A stretch of DNA of 46,527 nt, taken from assembly GCA_903837345.1 (NCBI GenBank), contig CAILUG010000001.1, positions 1 through 46,527 of the forward strand. Direction: 5' to 3'. The notes beneath the pieces were generated by a model. The model was given only the letters and a program-made list of their open reading frames with translations, had not been told where the DNA came from and made no database searches. A program made the position numbers and the translations under genes. Source of the DNA: an uncultured Gammaproteobacteria bacterium. GTDB taxonomy: Bacteria > Pseudomonadota > Gammaproteobacteria > Pseudomonadales > Pseudohongiellaceae. Positions 38,136 through 46,481 of the stretch are shown here, in pieces (within the stretch, counting starts at the first letter, position 1; each line of letters starts with the position of its first letter).

Positions 38136-38278
38136 ATGAATTACGCGCTGAACCCCAGAGCCTTGGGCCGATAAGGGTTTCTGAAACCGTCGGAGGCCAT
38201 GGATGGCCGGAGGCGAGCCTACAGGGACGTACTCGTGGCGTGTTTTGAAAAGCTCTACTGGCTGCCGGGCCACCAAAG
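38136..38278 (+). repeat. Palindromic intergenic repeat, copy B
   Basis: Shares with copy C the start atgaattacgc, the block agccttgggc, the hairpin ggccatggatggcc and the core cctacagggacgtactcgtg. The left arm (38159-38187) has only partial complement on the right (38242-38278), so this copy looks degraded. It ends about 27 bases before the FAD oxidoreductase start codon and probably covers its promoter region. Confidence 0.75.
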
Positions 38279-38305
38279 AATAGCGAATACTTAGAGGATA
38301 GACCC

Positions 38306-39880
38306 ATGCAAGAGAATTACGACATCGTCACCATCGGCTCCGGCCACAACGGTCTGGTGGCCGCCGCCTACCTCGCCTGCGCCGGCAAGAAAGTAATCGT
38401 GCTGGAACGCCAGCCGTGGTTTGGTGGTGGTGTGATTACCCGCGAGTTGACGGTGCCGGGTTTCAAGCATGACCAGCACAGCATGGCGCACATCTTTATC
38501 CAGGCTAATCCACTGATCAAAGATGACGAGCTCGGTTTGTTGTCGAAATACGGCCTTAAATATATCTACCCGGAAATCCCGCTGATGTCGGTGTTTGCCG
38601 ACGGCGCAACCCTGGCGCTGTACACCGACCGTCAGCGCACCTATCAGGAAATCGCGCGTTTCTCGCAGCGCGATGCCGAGTCCTATCTTAAACTGAGCGA
38701 ACTCGGTGCCACCTGGTTGCCGGCCATTGTCGGCGGCATGTTCAGTGTGCCGGCGCCAACCGGCGCCATGTTTGCATTCATGGACCAGAGCCGTGAAGGC
38801 CGGTTGATGATGTCGATCATGCAGAAGAGCGCCTACGACATCGTCAAGGAATACTTCACCGACGAACGCGTGCTGTTGCACTTCACGCGCATGGTCAGCG
38901 AAAACCTGACCGGGCCGGAGGAGAAAGGCACTGGCATTGGCCTGTTCGTATTCCTCGCCTTCCTGGAAAAATACGGCATCGGCGTAGCAGTGGGCGGCAG
39001 CGGCATGCTGTCGCAGGCGTTGATCCGCTGCATTGAAGACCATGGCGGCAAAGTGATCGGCAACACCAGCATCAACAAGGTGCTCACCAGCAAAGGCCGC
39101 GCCGTTGGCGTTACTACCGATGACGGCCGCACCTACAACGCGAAGGACGCCGTGATCGGCGCCATTCACCCGCATGATCTCGGCAAATTTATCGACGGCG
39201 TCGACCCGCAGATCGTGCGCGATGCTGCCAACACCCAGTTGACCGAGAACGTGGTGTTCACCATCCACGCCGCGCTCAACGAACCGCTCAAATTCAAATG
39301 CGGCGACAAGGCCCGCAGCGCGATGATGATCGAACTGTTGCCCGACCGCATCGACACGCTGCGCGGCCACTTCGACGATCTGCGCTATGGCCGTATTCCG
39401 AAGGATTCATTGATCGGCCTCGGCTCCGTCACCAACATCGATCCCTCGCGTGCACCGGCCGGCAAGGCCACCATGCACGCGTGGGACTATGTTCCCTATG
39501 AACATCCTAACGGCGGCGCCAGGCACTGGGATGTGTGCAAGGAAGAATTCGCCTGGGGTATGGTGGAAAAAATGCAGCCCTACCTCCACAACCTCAACAA
39601 GGACAACATCATCGCCTGGCACTGCGACAGTCCACTCGACATGGAGCGCCACAGCGCCTCGTTCCGCAAAGGCGACATTCACGGTGTGGCGTTCAACCTG
39701 GTGCAGAACGGCTCGCACCGGCCCACACCGGATCTCGGGCAGAATACTGTGCCGGGTGTGGAGCGCTTCTACCTGGTGGGTCCGTTCCAGCATCCCGGTG
39801 GTGGTGTGTTCGGCGCTGGTCGCGCTACTGCGATGAAGATGTTTGAGGATCTGGGCTTGTCGGCTGACAAGCTGAACTAG
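38306..39880 (+). CDS. Phytoene-desaturase-like FAD-dependent oxidoreductase
   Basis: A 524-residue protein of the COG1233 group. The N-terminal Rossmann fingerprint is IVTIGSGHNGLVAAAYLA with the FAD-binding Glu 34 after VIVLE. The C-terminal FAD block is FYLVGPFQHPGGGVFGAGRA (about residues 489-508). No carotenoid gene (crtB, crtE) is nearby, so carotenoid desaturation is unlikely. Family members oxidise, desaturate or isomerise varied lipophilic or aromatic substrates. GAGG precedes the ATG. It converges on the O-methyltransferase gene with a strong shared terminator. Confidence 0.88.
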   Translation: MQENYDIVTIGSGHNGLVAAAYLACAGKKVIVLERQPWFGGGVITRELTVPGFKHDQHSMAHIFIQANPLIKDDELGLLSKYGLKYIYPEIPLMSVFADGATLALYTDRQRTYQEIARFSQRDAESYLKLSELGATWLPAIVGGMFSVPAPTGAMFAFMDQSREGRLMMSIMQKSAYDIVKEYFTDERVLLHFTRMVSENLTGPEEKGTGIGLFVFLAFLEKYGIGVAVGGSGMLSQALIRCIEDHGGKVIGNTSINKVLTSKGRAVGVTTDDGRTYNAKDAVIGAIHPHDLGKFIDGVDPQIVRDAANTQLTENVVFTIHAALNEPLKFKCGDKARSAMMIELLPDRIDTLRGHFDDLRYGRIPKDSLIGLGSVTNIDPSRAPAGKATMHAWDYVPYEHPNGGARHWDVCKEEFAWGMVEKMQPYLHNLNKDNIIAWHCDSPLDMERHSASFRKGDIHGVAFNLVQNGSHRPTPDLGQNTVPGVERFYLVGPFQHPGGGVFGAGRATAMKMFEDLGLSADKLN

Positions 39881-39890
39881 CATTTAGCGG

Positions 39891-39932
39891 GGGTCGGCGT
39901 AAAAACACCTGTCGTTGTTTTTACGCTGACCC
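39891..39932. terminator. Bidirectional terminator between convergent genes
   Basis: A 17-base stem with one mismatch (39891-39907 against 39916-39932) has an A run in the left arm and a T run in the right, so it can work on both strands. It lies between the FAD oxidoreductase stop and the O-methyltransferase stop. Confidence 0.8.
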
Positions 39933-39955
39933 ACGCAACACTTTGATTGTACTGT

Positions 39956-40987
39956 CTAGGGCTTGCGGGCGCTGACCAGCGAGTAATAGCCGCCACCGGT
40001 GCGCACCGCTTCCACATCGACGAAACCGGCGCTGCCCAGAATGTCGCGGAATTCGGCGAGGCTATATTGCTTGCCGAGCGTGCCGACCAGCATCAACAGG
40101 CTGAAGGCAGCAGCCGGGAACGGACCGGTGTAATCGTCATCCATAAGGATCTCGTTGAGGAAGATGCGGCCGCCACTGGGCAGCGCGTCGAAGCTGCTTT
40201 TTGCGAGCAACCGGCAGGTTGCATCCGACCAGTCATGGAACACGTTGGAGAAGAAATGGCCGTCATGTCCGCGCGGCCAGGCTTCCTTGAACATGTTGAC
40301 ACCGGCGGTGCTGACCTGTTTGCCCATGCCGGCACGGTCGATGAATTTCTGTGCCTCAGTCGCCATTTCCTTGAGATCCATCAGCACCACGTTGAGTTTT
40401 GGATGTGCGCGTGCGATCTCAATCCCGTAAACGCCTGAACCGCAGCCGACGTCCATCAGCGAGGTGAGCTCGCCGAACACGCTCTGCGCTGCCGCGCCGA
40501 GTGCGGGGGCCTGGCTGTGGGCATTCATGAAATTGGCAATGCCTGCCGCTGCTTCCTGCGACATGCTGCCACGTTCCCACTCGACCGGGCGGGAAGCGGT
40601 CTCGCCGGCATCACCGGGCCGCTTGCCGGTGCGCAACGATTCCAGCAGACGACCGCGCAGGGTGGTGTTGAAATCGATCTGGCTGGTGAAATAGCCCCAG
40701 TAACCCTCGCCATCCGGATGCAGCCAGGTACGCGCCAGATGAGTAGCGCGCCAAAGGCCCAACCGCTTTTCGACCAACCCCATCGAACACAGTGCCGCCA
40801 GATTCATCGACAGCGCGCGGGCGTTGACGCCAAGCTGCGCCGCCAGTTGATCCGTGGTGAGCGCGGCCTCGCTGAGCGCCTTGAACGTGCCAACCTCGGC
40901 GTTGACGTTTATCACCGGCAGGCGGAATTGCGCCTGCCAGATATCCCAGATGGCACTATCGTCGTTGGTGGGTCGCAAGGCACTCAT
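39956..40987 (-). CDS. COMT-type SAM-dependent O-methyltransferase
   Basis: The 343-residue protein has an N-terminal winged-helix dimerisation domain (about 12-100, TTDQLAAQLGVNARALSMNL) and a class I methyltransferase domain with motif I MDVGCGSGVYGIEIA (178-192). The catalytic His 251 stands in VFHDWSD, the position that deprotonates the phenolic hydroxyl in plant and bacterial O-methyltransferases of this family. Substrates of the family are mostly phenols and polyketides. ACAGGAGA precedes the ATG. It is the last gene of a minus-strand run (MFS, SnoaL-like, this gene), 115 bases after the SnoaL-like gene. Confidence 0.88.
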   Translation of the reverse strand: MSALRPTNDDSAIWDIWQAQFRLPVINVNAEVGTFKALSEAALTTDQLAAQLGVNARALSMNLAALCSMGLVEKRLGLWRATHLARTWLHPDGEGYWGYFTSQIDFNTTLRGRLLESLRTGKRPGDAGETASRPVEWERGSMSQEAAAGIANFMNAHSQAPALGAAAQSVFGELTSLMDVGCGSGVYGIEIARAHPKLNVVLMDLKEMATEAQKFIDRAGMGKQVSTAGVNMFKEAWPRGHDGHFFSNVFHDWSDATCRLLAKSSFDALPSGGRIFLNEILMDDDYTGPFPAAAFSLLMLVGTLGKQYSLAEFRDILGSAGFVDVEAVRTGGGYYSLVSARKP

Positions 40988-41102
40988 TGGTCATTCTCCT
41001 GTAATAAATATTGTTATCAAGCGCCATACGCAGCGCGTTGCCATGCATTATGCCAGTATCAGGTATTCTGCAAAGCGTGTGGAATTCCCGTTCAGAAAAC
41101 GT

Positions 41103-41504
41103 TTACACCACGCTCATCACATAATGACTGTCCATGTATTCACGGATTTTCCACACCAGGCCGTCCTTCACTTCGATGACCCAGCAATACTGGTTGTTGT
41201 AGAAATTGCCGTTGCGCAATTTGCCCTGGCCGCGCGATTCAACACAGACGACATTGCCCTTGCAAAAAATATTGTCGACGGTGGTCTTGGGATCGCCGTC
41301 TTCGAAGATGCCGCGCACCGGCGCCAGGAATTCATCGACGATGACATCGCGCGGGGCATGCACACCGGCACCCGGCACGTTCTTCACCATCGGCGTCCAG
41401 CTGGCATCGGGATGCAGGGTGGCGCGAATATTTTCCAGATGCCCACTGCTGAGCACCTCGAAAAATTTGCGTACCAGTTGTTCGTTTTGTTCGGGGGTAG
41501 CCAC
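41103..41504 (-). CDS. SnoaL/NTF2-like protein
   Basis: A 133-residue protein of the nuclear transport factor 2 fold. It starts EQLVRKFFEVLSSGHLENIRATLHPDASW and ends WKIREYMDSHYV, the pattern of SnoaL-like and ketosteroid-isomerase-like proteins, which bind small hydrophobic ligands and act as cyclases, isomerases, epoxide hydrolases or binding proteins. The start is GTG (41502-41504) with GGAG seven bases before it. It lies 22 bases after the MFS gene, so it is very likely cotranscribed. Which reaction it does, if any, is open. Confidence 0.8.
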   Translation of the reverse strand: MATPEQNEQLVRKFFEVLSSGHLENIRATLHPDASWTPMVKNVPGAGVHAPRDVIVDEFLAPVRGIFEDGDPKTTVDNIFCKGNVVCVESRGQGKLRNGNFYNNQYCWVIEVKDGLVWKIREYMDSHYVMSVV

Positions 41505-41526
41505 GATATTTCTCCAGTAGTTGTAA

Positions 41527-42744
41527 CTAAACTTTGATTTTTGCCGGTGCTGTTTCCATCAGGAACAGGCTCAGTACGCCGCCGATGAAGGCACACACCA
41601 TCATCACCACCATGTGGGCGATCAAGCCGTGCTGGTCGGCCAGTGCGCCGGAGATGGTGGGGGCGAGTACGCCGCCAACAATTTCACCGGCGCCCACTAC
41701 CAGACCCATCGAAGAGGCGGCCAAGGCTCTCGGCACGGTCTCGGACGGAATCACGCCCATGAACACAGCGAACGAGCCCGAAGCGGACCAGCCAATCAGC
41801 ATCAGCATGCTGAGCAGCCACAGTGGCCCGTCAAAGTGCACCGCGGCAATCGGCGTGAGTAACCCGATGAAAGTAAAGATGATCATGGTCGGCTTGCGGC
41901 CGATGCGGTCGGAAATCCACGGCACCACAAAGCCGCACACCATGGTGGCAATGCCCATCGGCGCTATCACCTGCCCCGCCACATCGGGCGTCATGCCTTT
42001 CACCACCGTGAAGTACACCGGCAGGAAGATGAGACCGACCAGATACCACGAGATCATGAAAATCGCGATGCCGCAGCAAACCAGGATGTTGCGCTGCTTC
42101 AGCATGTCGAGCATGCCGGGTTTTGCCACGGCGGCTTCCACCACAGCTGGCACTACTGGTTTCGGTTCACGCACACACAGCCAGATCAGTGTCGCGCAGA
42201 CCAGACCCGGCACTGCGCTCAGGTAAAACGCCGTGCGCCAGCCATACTCGGTGGCCAGCCACGGCAGCACCAGCGGTGCCACGGTAGTGCCGAGCAGCGA
42301 GGCAAAGAAGTTCTGCATCAGGCCGGCATTGACGCCGCGCCGCTTGGGTGACGATTCCACATTCATGATGGCGAAGCAGATCGGCAGGAACGGCCCTTCC
42401 GACAATCCCATCACCACGCGCGACAACAGCAGCAGCATAAAGGTGCCCGCAATACCCGATAACGCCGAGCACAGCGAGAAAACTATGACCGACAGCAGCA
42501 GGAACGGCTTGCGCACGCCGCTCTTGTCCGACATGGCGCCGATGGCATAGGCCGAGACCGCCCACGCCAACGACAGGCCGGAACCCAACATGCCCAACTG
42601 GGTCTGGTCGAGTCCCAGGTCCTTGATGATGAACGGCGCCAGATTACCGATGGCATTGCGGTCAAAAAATACAATGCCGAACGTAAATCCCAACAACAGC
42701 AACAGGCCGTTCTCGTAAGTGAACCATTTGGATTTGGTTGTCAT
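41527..42744 (-). CDS. MFS transporter, anion/organic-acid type
   Basis: A 405-residue protein with twelve hydrophobic segments. It has MFS motif A-like signatures GAMSDKSGVRKPF (after the second helix) and WISDRIGRKPTM (after the eighth). The sequence FFDRNAIGNLAPFIIKDLGL in helix 1 resembles the anion:cation symporter family, whose members import organic acids such as hexuronates and phthalate-like anions. It heads the MFS-SnoaL-methyltransferase run; GAGG precedes the ATG. The substrate is not known. Confidence 0.85.
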   Translation of the reverse strand: MTTKSKWFTYENGLLLLLGFTFGIVFFDRNAIGNLAPFIIKDLGLDQTQLGMLGSGLSLAWAVSAYAIGAMSDKSGVRKPFLLLSVIVFSLCSALSGIAGTFMLLLLSRVVMGLSEGPFLPICFAIMNVESSPKRRGVNAGLMQNFFASLLGTTVAPLVLPWLATEYGWRTAFYLSAVPGLVCATLIWLCVREPKPVVPAVVEAAVAKPGMLDMLKQRNILVCCGIAIFMISWYLVGLIFLPVYFTVVKGMTPDVAGQVIAPMGIATMVCGFVVPWISDRIGRKPTMIIFTFIGLLTPIAAVHFDGPLWLLSMLMLIGWSASGSFAVFMGVIPSETVPRALAASSMGLVVGAGEIVGGVLAPTISGALADQHGLIAHMVVMMVCAFIGGVLSLFLMETAPAKIKV

Positions 42745-42789
42745 GCCCCTCGTCTCCCGTTCTTGTTACTGTTCTTGTTCTATTTTTTT

Positions 42790-42924
42790 ATGAATTACGC
42801 ACTGAGTCTGAGAGCCTTGGGCAGATATATGCTTATGAAACCGTCTGAGGCCATGGATGGCCGAAGCCGAGCCTACAGGGACGTACTCGTGGCGTGTTTC
42901 AGAAGCATATATCTGCCCAAGGCT
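42790..42924 (+). repeat. Palindromic intergenic repeat, copy C (best preserved)
   Basis: Outer arms of 29 bases (42813-42841 and 42896-42924) pair with one mismatch. Inside are the hairpin ggccatggatggcc and the core cctacagggacgtactcgtg (42873-42892) shared with copy B. It fills nearly all of the gap between two minus-strand genes, ending 12 bases from the stop of the CmcJ-like gene. A 28-of-29 stem should fold strongly in RNA and probably stops or stabilises that transcript. Confidence 0.85.
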
Positions 42925-42936
42925 ATTAACCAATCC

Positions 42937-43749
42937 CTAATCGTCGATAAAAGAAATCGTTCTTACTTCCATACTTTGCCGCGGCGGTGCATCAACAGCA
43001 GTCTCTGGATCATTGAACGCGGTATGGCCCGTCCACTGTGGTGCTGAAGCATCCGAATCGTAGAGTTTGAAAGCAAACGTTTCGTCCGGCCGCATCTCTT
43101 TCACGTAATACCAGCGATGCTGCGGGTTGTAGCTGAGATTGAAACCGAACAGCGGTGGCCGGGTGGGATCATCGAGTCCGCCGCGGATTTCGCTGTCGTG
43201 CAGATCGGTGGCCAACACCGACGACGCATCGCATAACGCCAGCGGTGTGCGATAAACGGTGGTGATCGGCCGCCAGAAGTTCATCAACACCACACGTTTT
43301 TGCAGCCAGTAGTCTGCTTCCTTGCCCAGCACAATGCGCACCTGTTCCTCCACAGTCGGGCGACCATAGTCCACATGCGCACCGAAGGCCGGCAAGCGGC
43401 CCTGCTTGTTGGCCGGGTCATCACTGCGTGCCACCGGCCCGAACGCAATCGCATGGGCGGCACCGTTGAGCTGTTTGGCGAGCGCGATCACTTCCGGGTA
43501 GTACACTTGTTCAATTTGCGCCGGATCGAAGAAATTCTTGACGGCGGTGTGGTGGGTGAGCAGCGCAAAACCGTTGCGGGCAATGCTGATTTCCGCACGC
43601 AGCGGCCGCATGTCGGTCAGGGTCATCTCGTGCTCGTCGGCCGGCCAGTAGGAGCGGTCGCGGTCGGCCGGATAGAAAATCGAGCGCTCGCCTTTCACGA
43701 CATAGCGGATGGTGGCCTTGATCTGGTGGGGAGCTGCGAGTGCGGACAT
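42937..43749 (-). CDS. CmcJ/NvfI-family oxidoreductase (putative non-haem iron oxygenase)
   Basis: The 270-residue protein matches the CmcJ/NvfI/AsaB group by FGAHVDYGRPTVEEQVR (about 122-138), NFWRP, the segment RWYYVKEMRPDETFAFKLYDS (about 212-232) and a C-terminal APPRQSMEVRTISF. His 125 and Asp 127 form an HxD pair, and His 242 (GHTAF) could complete a facial triad. Relatives act in cephamycin methoxylation and fungal meroterpenoid and polyketide pathways, usually with 2-oxoglutarate. The ATG at 43747-43749 is chosen although the frame stays open to 43923. It is divergent from the AAHS transporter, with a shared 117-base promoter gap. Confidence 0.82.
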   Translation of the reverse strand: MSALAAPHQIKATIRYVVKGERSIFYPADRDRSYWPADEHEMTLTDMRPLRAEISIARNGFALLTHHTAVKNFFDPAQIEQVYYPEVIALAKQLNGAAHAIAFGPVARSDDPANKQGRLPAFGAHVDYGRPTVEEQVRIVLGKEADYWLQKRVVLMNFWRPITTVYRTPLALCDASSVLATDLHDSEIRGGLDDPTRPPLFGFNLSYNPQHRWYYVKEMRPDETFAFKLYDSDASAPQWTGHTAFNDPETAVDAPPRQSMEVRTISFIDD

Positions 43750-43866
43750 GGGCTTGTTCTTGTTGTACTGGCTTGTGGTTCTTATAGCATTGCCGAGTTT
43801 CCAAATAAAGCCTTGCGGGCTTACACTGGCCCGAACCATAACAACAACAAGCTTTGAGGGGATCGC

Positions 43867-45174
43867 ATGACCTTGCAACAGCTGCACCAACGCATCGAAC
43901 AAACCCCGCTGCGCCCCTACCAAATGCTGATAATCGCGCTGGGGGTGACCATCAACCTGCTGGATGGCTACGACATCCTCGCGCTGTCAGTGATCTCGCC
44001 GATTCTCACGCGAGAATGGCACCTGGGGCCGCAAGCACTGGGGGTGCTGTTGAGCGCTACGCTGGCCGGCAACGCCGCCGGTGGTTTTCTGCTGTCACCG
44101 ATTGCCGACCTGTGGGGCCGCCGCAACTCCATCATGCTTAACCTGGTGTTGATGAGCATTGGCATGCTGTTTTCTTCGGCCGCCAACTCGGTGGAAATGC
44201 TGTGGGCCATGCGTTTCATCACCGGTCTGGGTGTGGGTGCCATGTCGGCCTCGGTGGGCACGCTGATCTACGAATACTGCAACCTCAAGAGCCGCAACCT
44301 TGGCCTGGGGCTGGTGGTGGTGGGTTACAGCGTGGGCCAGGTGTTGGGCGGCTTTGTCGCGCCGTGGCTGCGCGATGACTTCAGCTGGCGCGGCGTGTTT
44401 GTGTTTGGCGGCACCTGTTCAGTGGCGCTGTTGCCACTCATTTATTTCCAATTGCCCGAATCACTTGATGTGATGGTGATTCGGCAGACGTCGCAGGCGC
44501 TAAGCGCCGTCAACAAGGTACTGGCAAAATTGAGCCTGCCTGCCTTCGACACGCTGCCACCGCCGCCAGTGAAGGCCAAGGGTGCCAGTCTGCTGGATCT
44601 GCTGCGTCCACCGATCCTGTCGCGCACTCTGCTGATGGCGCTGAGCTACTTCTTCTACATGATGACGGAATATTTTTTCTTCGGCTGGAACAACCAGCTC
44701 ACGGTCAATGCCGGGTTTTCCGATGCGGATGGCATCCTCATCACCCGCCTGACCAGTTATGGTGGTATTGCCGGCGGTATCGCGGTGGGCATCCTCACCT
44801 TCAAATGGCCGTTGCGCCCGGTGTCGGCAGCGACGCTGACGGTAATGGGTGTGTCGCTGATGGTGTTCGGCGCGGCCGCCAATAATCTCTTGATGGCGCA
44901 ATGGGCGGCGCTTATCAATGGCACTTGCATCATGGCCTCGGCCGTCATGCTGTACGCCGTCGGCTCCACCACCTTTCCGGTGCGTGTACGCGCCACCGGC
45001 ATGGGCGTGGTGATGAGTGCAGGCCGCCTGGGCTCCATATTCGGCCCCGCCGCCGCCGGTTACATGCTGGGCGGCGGCTTCGGCCGGCTGGCCGTGTGTG
45101 TGGTAATGGCACTGCCGGTGCTGGTTTCGATTGCCACACTGGTGCGAGTACCGCTAACTTCGCTGGAAGATTAA
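43867..45174 (+). CDS. MFS transporter of the aromatic acid:H+ symporter (AAHS) type
   Basis: A 435-residue protein with twelve hydrophobic segments. In helix 1, LLDGYDILALSVISPIL carries the two Asp (33 and 36) that are essential in PcaK and BenK. The loop between helices 2 and 3 has SPIADLWGRRNSI, the family signature. AAHS carriers import benzoate, 4-hydroxybenzoate, muconate and like acids with protons. GAGGGGAT precedes the ATG. The amidohydrolase follows after 47 bases, so the two are probably one transcript. An aromatic acid substrate is inferred from the family. Confidence 0.88.
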   Translation: MTLQQLHQRIEQTPLRPYQMLIIALGVTINLLDGYDILALSVISPILTREWHLGPQALGVLLSATLAGNAAGGFLLSPIADLWGRRNSIMLNLVLMSIGMLFSSAANSVEMLWAMRFITGLGVGAMSASVGTLIYEYCNLKSRNLGLGLVVVGYSVGQVLGGFVAPWLRDDFSWRGVFVFGGTCSVALLPLIYFQLPESLDVMVIRQTSQALSAVNKVLAKLSLPAFDTLPPPPVKAKGASLLDLLRPPILSRTLLMALSYFFYMMTEYFFFGWNNQLTVNAGFSDADGILITRLTSYGGIAGGIAVGILTFKWPLRPVSAATLTVMGVSLMVFGAAANNLLMAQWAALINGTCIMASAVMLYAVGSTTFPVRVRATGMGVVMSAGRLGSIFGPAAAGYMLGGGFGRLAVCVVMALPVLVSIATLVRVPLTSLED

Positions 45175-45221
45175 AAAGGCCTGACTTTACTGCTTCTGCT
45201 GTCAACCAAGGGGATCACACA

Positions 45222-46481
45222 ATGAAACACAACCATCGCTTCCACCTGCTCACCGGCGCACTGCTGCTGGCCTTGAGTGCACCACTCATGGCCCAGGATC
45301 TGCTTATCACCAACGGCCGCGTGCTCGACGGCAAGGGCGGCGTCATCGACAAGGGCTCGGTGCTGATACGCGCGGGCAAGATTGAATCGGTGACTTCCGG
45401 TGCCCAGACTTCAAAAGACGTGAAGGTGATTGATGCCGGCGGCAAGACCGTGATGCCTGGCCTGGTGGAAGGCCATCGCCATGTCATTCAGGGCAACCCT
45501 GGCACCTGGCTGGCTGAACGCGCTCCCAAACAGATGCAGGAATTCCTCGACGCCGGTTTCACCACCGTGTTGTCAGCCATTGATGCGCCGCCCATCATCG
45601 AAGCGCGTGATCGTATCGCCCGCGGCGAAATGCAGGGCCCGCGTCTCTTCACCGGCTCCTTCATCCCGGTGGCTGGCGCCGCTACCGACGGCCCACCACC
45701 CGAGCCAGGTGATCCGGCCCGTACCGACCCGGCCCGTATCGGCGGCGGCAACAAAGCCGCCCCTGCGATTCCGCGTGAAGCCACCATTGCTGCCGTCGCC
45801 GCTGCCAAAAAGGCCGGCTACGACTATCTGAAATGCGTGGTCAACACCACGCCCGGCGGTCCTGAAATCGCCACCCTCAAACTGATCGTGGAAGAAGGCA
45901 AGAAAGTCGGCATGCCCACCATCGTGCATGCGGTGAGCGTGAAAGATACGCTGGCGGTCATCGACGCCGCGCCGGCCTTGCTGGTGCATACGCCGCATAT
46001 CGGCCGCCTCGATGAAGACCCGGCATTGATCAAGAAAATCGTAGGTGCCGGCATTCCGATGACCTCGACGCTGGCGGTGTTCCTGCCGCACTTCGATCCC
46101 AACAACAAACCGCTGTTCCGCGATGCCCAACCCTTCCCGTTCAAAACGCTGTCGAGTGCCGGCCAGGGCCCGGTCAACGCGCGCTTGTTGTGGGAAGCCG
46201 GTATCACCTACGGCTATGGCACCGACACCACCTGGGCACCGAAGGAATCACTGGCCGATGAATTGCGCGCACTGCGGCTGGTGTTCTCACCCACCGACAT
46301 CGTGAAGATCATCACCATCAATGCGGCGATTGCGACTCAGCATGGCAAGGAGATTGGTTCGCTGGAACCCGGCAAAGCCGGGGATGTGGTGATTGTTGAT
46401 GGCAATCCGATGGAAGACAGTGCTGCACTGTTGCATGTGGTAACCACCATCAAGGGCGGGAAAGTGGTTTTCAGTAAATAA
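45222..46481 (+). CDS. Exported metal-dependent amidohydrolase
   Basis: The 419-residue protein has a signal peptide (1-24, LLTGALLLALSAPLMAQ), so it acts in the periplasm or outside. The amidohydrolase barrel shows the full ligand set: His 85 and His 87 (GHRHV), Lys 204 (YDYLKCVV, probably carboxylated), His 236 (IVHAV), His 256 (VHTPH) and Asp 335 (GYGTDTTW). The flanking beta-sandwich is LLITNGRVLDGKGG and GKAGDVVIVDGNP. Such enzymes hydrolyse amides, lactones or cyclic imides. AAGGGGAT precedes the ATG at 45222. It follows the AAHS transporter and could release the acid that carrier imports. Confidence 0.88.
   Translation: MKHNHRFHLLTGALLLALSAPLMAQDLLITNGRVLDGKGGVIDKGSVLIRAGKIESVTSGAQTSKDVKVIDAGGKTVMPGLVEGHRHVIQGNPGTWLAERAPKQMQEFLDAGFTTVLSAIDAPPIIEARDRIARGEMQGPRLFTGSFIPVAGAATDGPPPEPGDPARTDPARIGGGNKAAPAIPREATIAAVAAAKKAGYDYLKCVVNTTPGGPEIATLKLIVEEGKKVGMPTIVHAVSVKDTLAVIDAAPALLVHTPHIGRLDEDPALIKKIVGAGIPMTSTLAVFLPHFDPNNKPLFRDAQPFPFKTLSSAGQGPVNARLLWEAGITYGYGTDTTWAPKESLADELRALRLVFSPTDIVKIITINAAIATQHGKEIGSLEPGKAGDVVIVDGNPMEDSAALLHVVTTIKGGKVVFSK

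Larger units (their letters stand above)
37953..38305. other. 353-base junction between backbone and accessory block
   Basis: No gene is seen. The region is made of two adjacent copies of a palindromic intergenic repeat in opposite orientation (about 37966-38076 and 38136-38278). A GAGG ribosome site for the FAD oxidoreductase lies near 38293. Short open frames here follow the repeats and have no coding character. Confidence 0.7.

Noticed and set aside
37953-38305. CRISPR array or integron attC sites
   Set aside because: Repeats are long palindromes in mixed orientation without regular spacers, and no cas or integrase gene is nearby.
38291-39370. 359-codon minus-strand frame under the FAD oxidoreductase
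   Set aside because: The opposite strand has a clear FAD-binding protein with a ribosome site; the antisense frame has typical shadow composition.
38306-39880. Carotenoid biosynthesis
   Set aside because: The enzyme is phytoene-desaturase-like, but no crtE, crtB or cyclase is present, and the family is much wider than carotenoid enzymes.
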